Assembly (NCBI GenBank): GCA_040218795.1
Contig: JAVJQT010000005.1
Coordinates: forward strand, 640,895-704,894
Source of the DNA: CCMP332 sp040218795
Lineage (GTDB): Bacteria; Bacteroidota; Bacteroidia; Cytophagales; CCMP332
DNA length: 64,000 bases
Reading direction: 5' to 3'
In this document: piece by piece, positions 63,757-64,000 of the stretch
How positions within the stretch are numbered: position 1 is the stretch's first letter
Layout of the letters: each line of letters starts with the position of its first letter
Position numbers and translations under genes: made by a program
Notes under the pieces: model-generated
Seen by the model: only the letters and a program-made list of their open reading frames with translations
The model's database searches: none
Told to the model about the DNA's origin: nothing

Positions 63757-64000
63757 TTAGAAAGTATCAAGGTCAATTGGTCTGTTGATATGGAAGAATT
63801 TCACCACTTTCTCCCCAAGTTCTCCGGCATCGATATGGACGATGTACACGCCACTGGCTATCGGGATGCCTTCTTCATTGGTCAACTCCCAGTTCTGACT
63901 GCTCAGACCCAATCCGGCCACATCTTCTGCCACATTTCTGTTGAACTGTCGCACCAGTGATCCGTTCATCGAGAAGATCGAGATGGTACACTGTGCCGGT
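63757..64000 (-). CDS. C-terminal end of a large secreted protein (partial, 5' end outside window)
   Basis: An open frame enters from the right edge and ends at TAA 63757-63759. The visible 80 residues show a FlgD/T9SS-type C-terminal domain: CTISIFSMNGSLVRQFNR, then NWELTNEEGIPIASGVYIVHIDAGELGEKVVKF and an end RPIDLDTF (quoted in part). Such tails occur on long Bacteroidota secreted proteins encoded directly upstream of PorV/PorQ-family genes. The base composition is more GC-rich than in the rest of the window. The remaining sequence is unseen. Confidence 0.8.
   Translation of the reverse strand, partial: PAQCTISIFSMNGSLVRQFNRNVAEDVAGLGLSSQNWELTNEEGIPIASGVYIVHIDAGELGEKVVKFFHINRPIDLDTF

Overview
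The window looks like a chromosomal segment of a free-living Bacteroidota species (Saprospiria, Cytophagia or Chitinophagia grade; I cannot place it more finely). The DNA is AT-rich. Many products carry type IX secretion (T9SS) C-terminal signals, both type A (PNP...G.Y.LK) and type B (TPNGDGKND...). There is a SusC-like TonB receptor with a carboxypeptidase-regulatory N-terminus, a PorV/PorQ-family barrel, a LytTR regulator with a regulator-propeller kinase, and one promoter that fits the Bacteroidota TTG/TAnnTTTG pattern. No insertion sequence, prophage, CRISPR array or rRNA was seen; the only RNA gene is a tRNA-Ser(GGA).

Layout. 1-2.4 kb: the tail of a possible DinB-like gene and a TPR/SpoIIE phosphatase. 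2.4-5.5 kb (minus): a metal module of a Cys-rich HYC_CC_PP-type protein, a heavy-metal-associated domain protein and a TonB receptor with a Cys-Cys pair. 5.6-7.3 kb: an exported YciI-like protein coupled to a lipoprotein aspartyl protease with a PDZ domain. 7.3-10.9 kb (minus): an SDR, a DUF2652 cyclase-fold protein, an MCE/MlaD protein and a peptidoglycan amidase. 10.9-13.7 kb: LptD. 14.3-22.8 kb: three tandem M43-type secreted metalloproteases, with hairpin terminators after each. 22.8-28.5 kb: DUF2141 protein, LysS, proline dehydrogenase, AroB and a PLP enzyme. 28.6-37.3 kb: two giant surface proteins (GEVED/PKD repeats; Ig-like repeats with a type B signal). 37.3-42.5 kb: TIGR02757, LysM/RlpA-like, NfeD and KdsB. 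42.6-50 kb: HtrA behind a sigma-54-like promoter, then a kinase/regulator/HEAT-cyclophilin operon. 50-55 kb: a T9SS-targeted peptidoglycan amidase, an MFS transporter and an ExbB/ExbD operon. 55-61 kb: a tightly overlapping seven-gene operon (flippase-like protein, glycosyltransferase, small protein, GAF-SpoIIE phosphatase, polysaccharide deacetylase, TatD, asparaginase). 61-64 kb: RuvC, HIT, GreA, PorV/PorQ and the end of a large secreted protein.

The main theme is envelope biology: outer-membrane assembly (LptD, MlaD, KdsB), energised transport (ExbBD, TonB receptor), surface and secreted proteins using T9SS, and envelope stress control (HtrA, propeller kinase). Points worth checking are the DUF2652 protein that keeps both metal-binding aspartates of class III cyclases, the U-tract of a terminator touching the start codon of the MFS gene, the palindrome plus sigma-54 promoter before htrA, the seven-gene phosphatase/glycan operon, and several non-ATG starts where divergent genes crowd or overlap.
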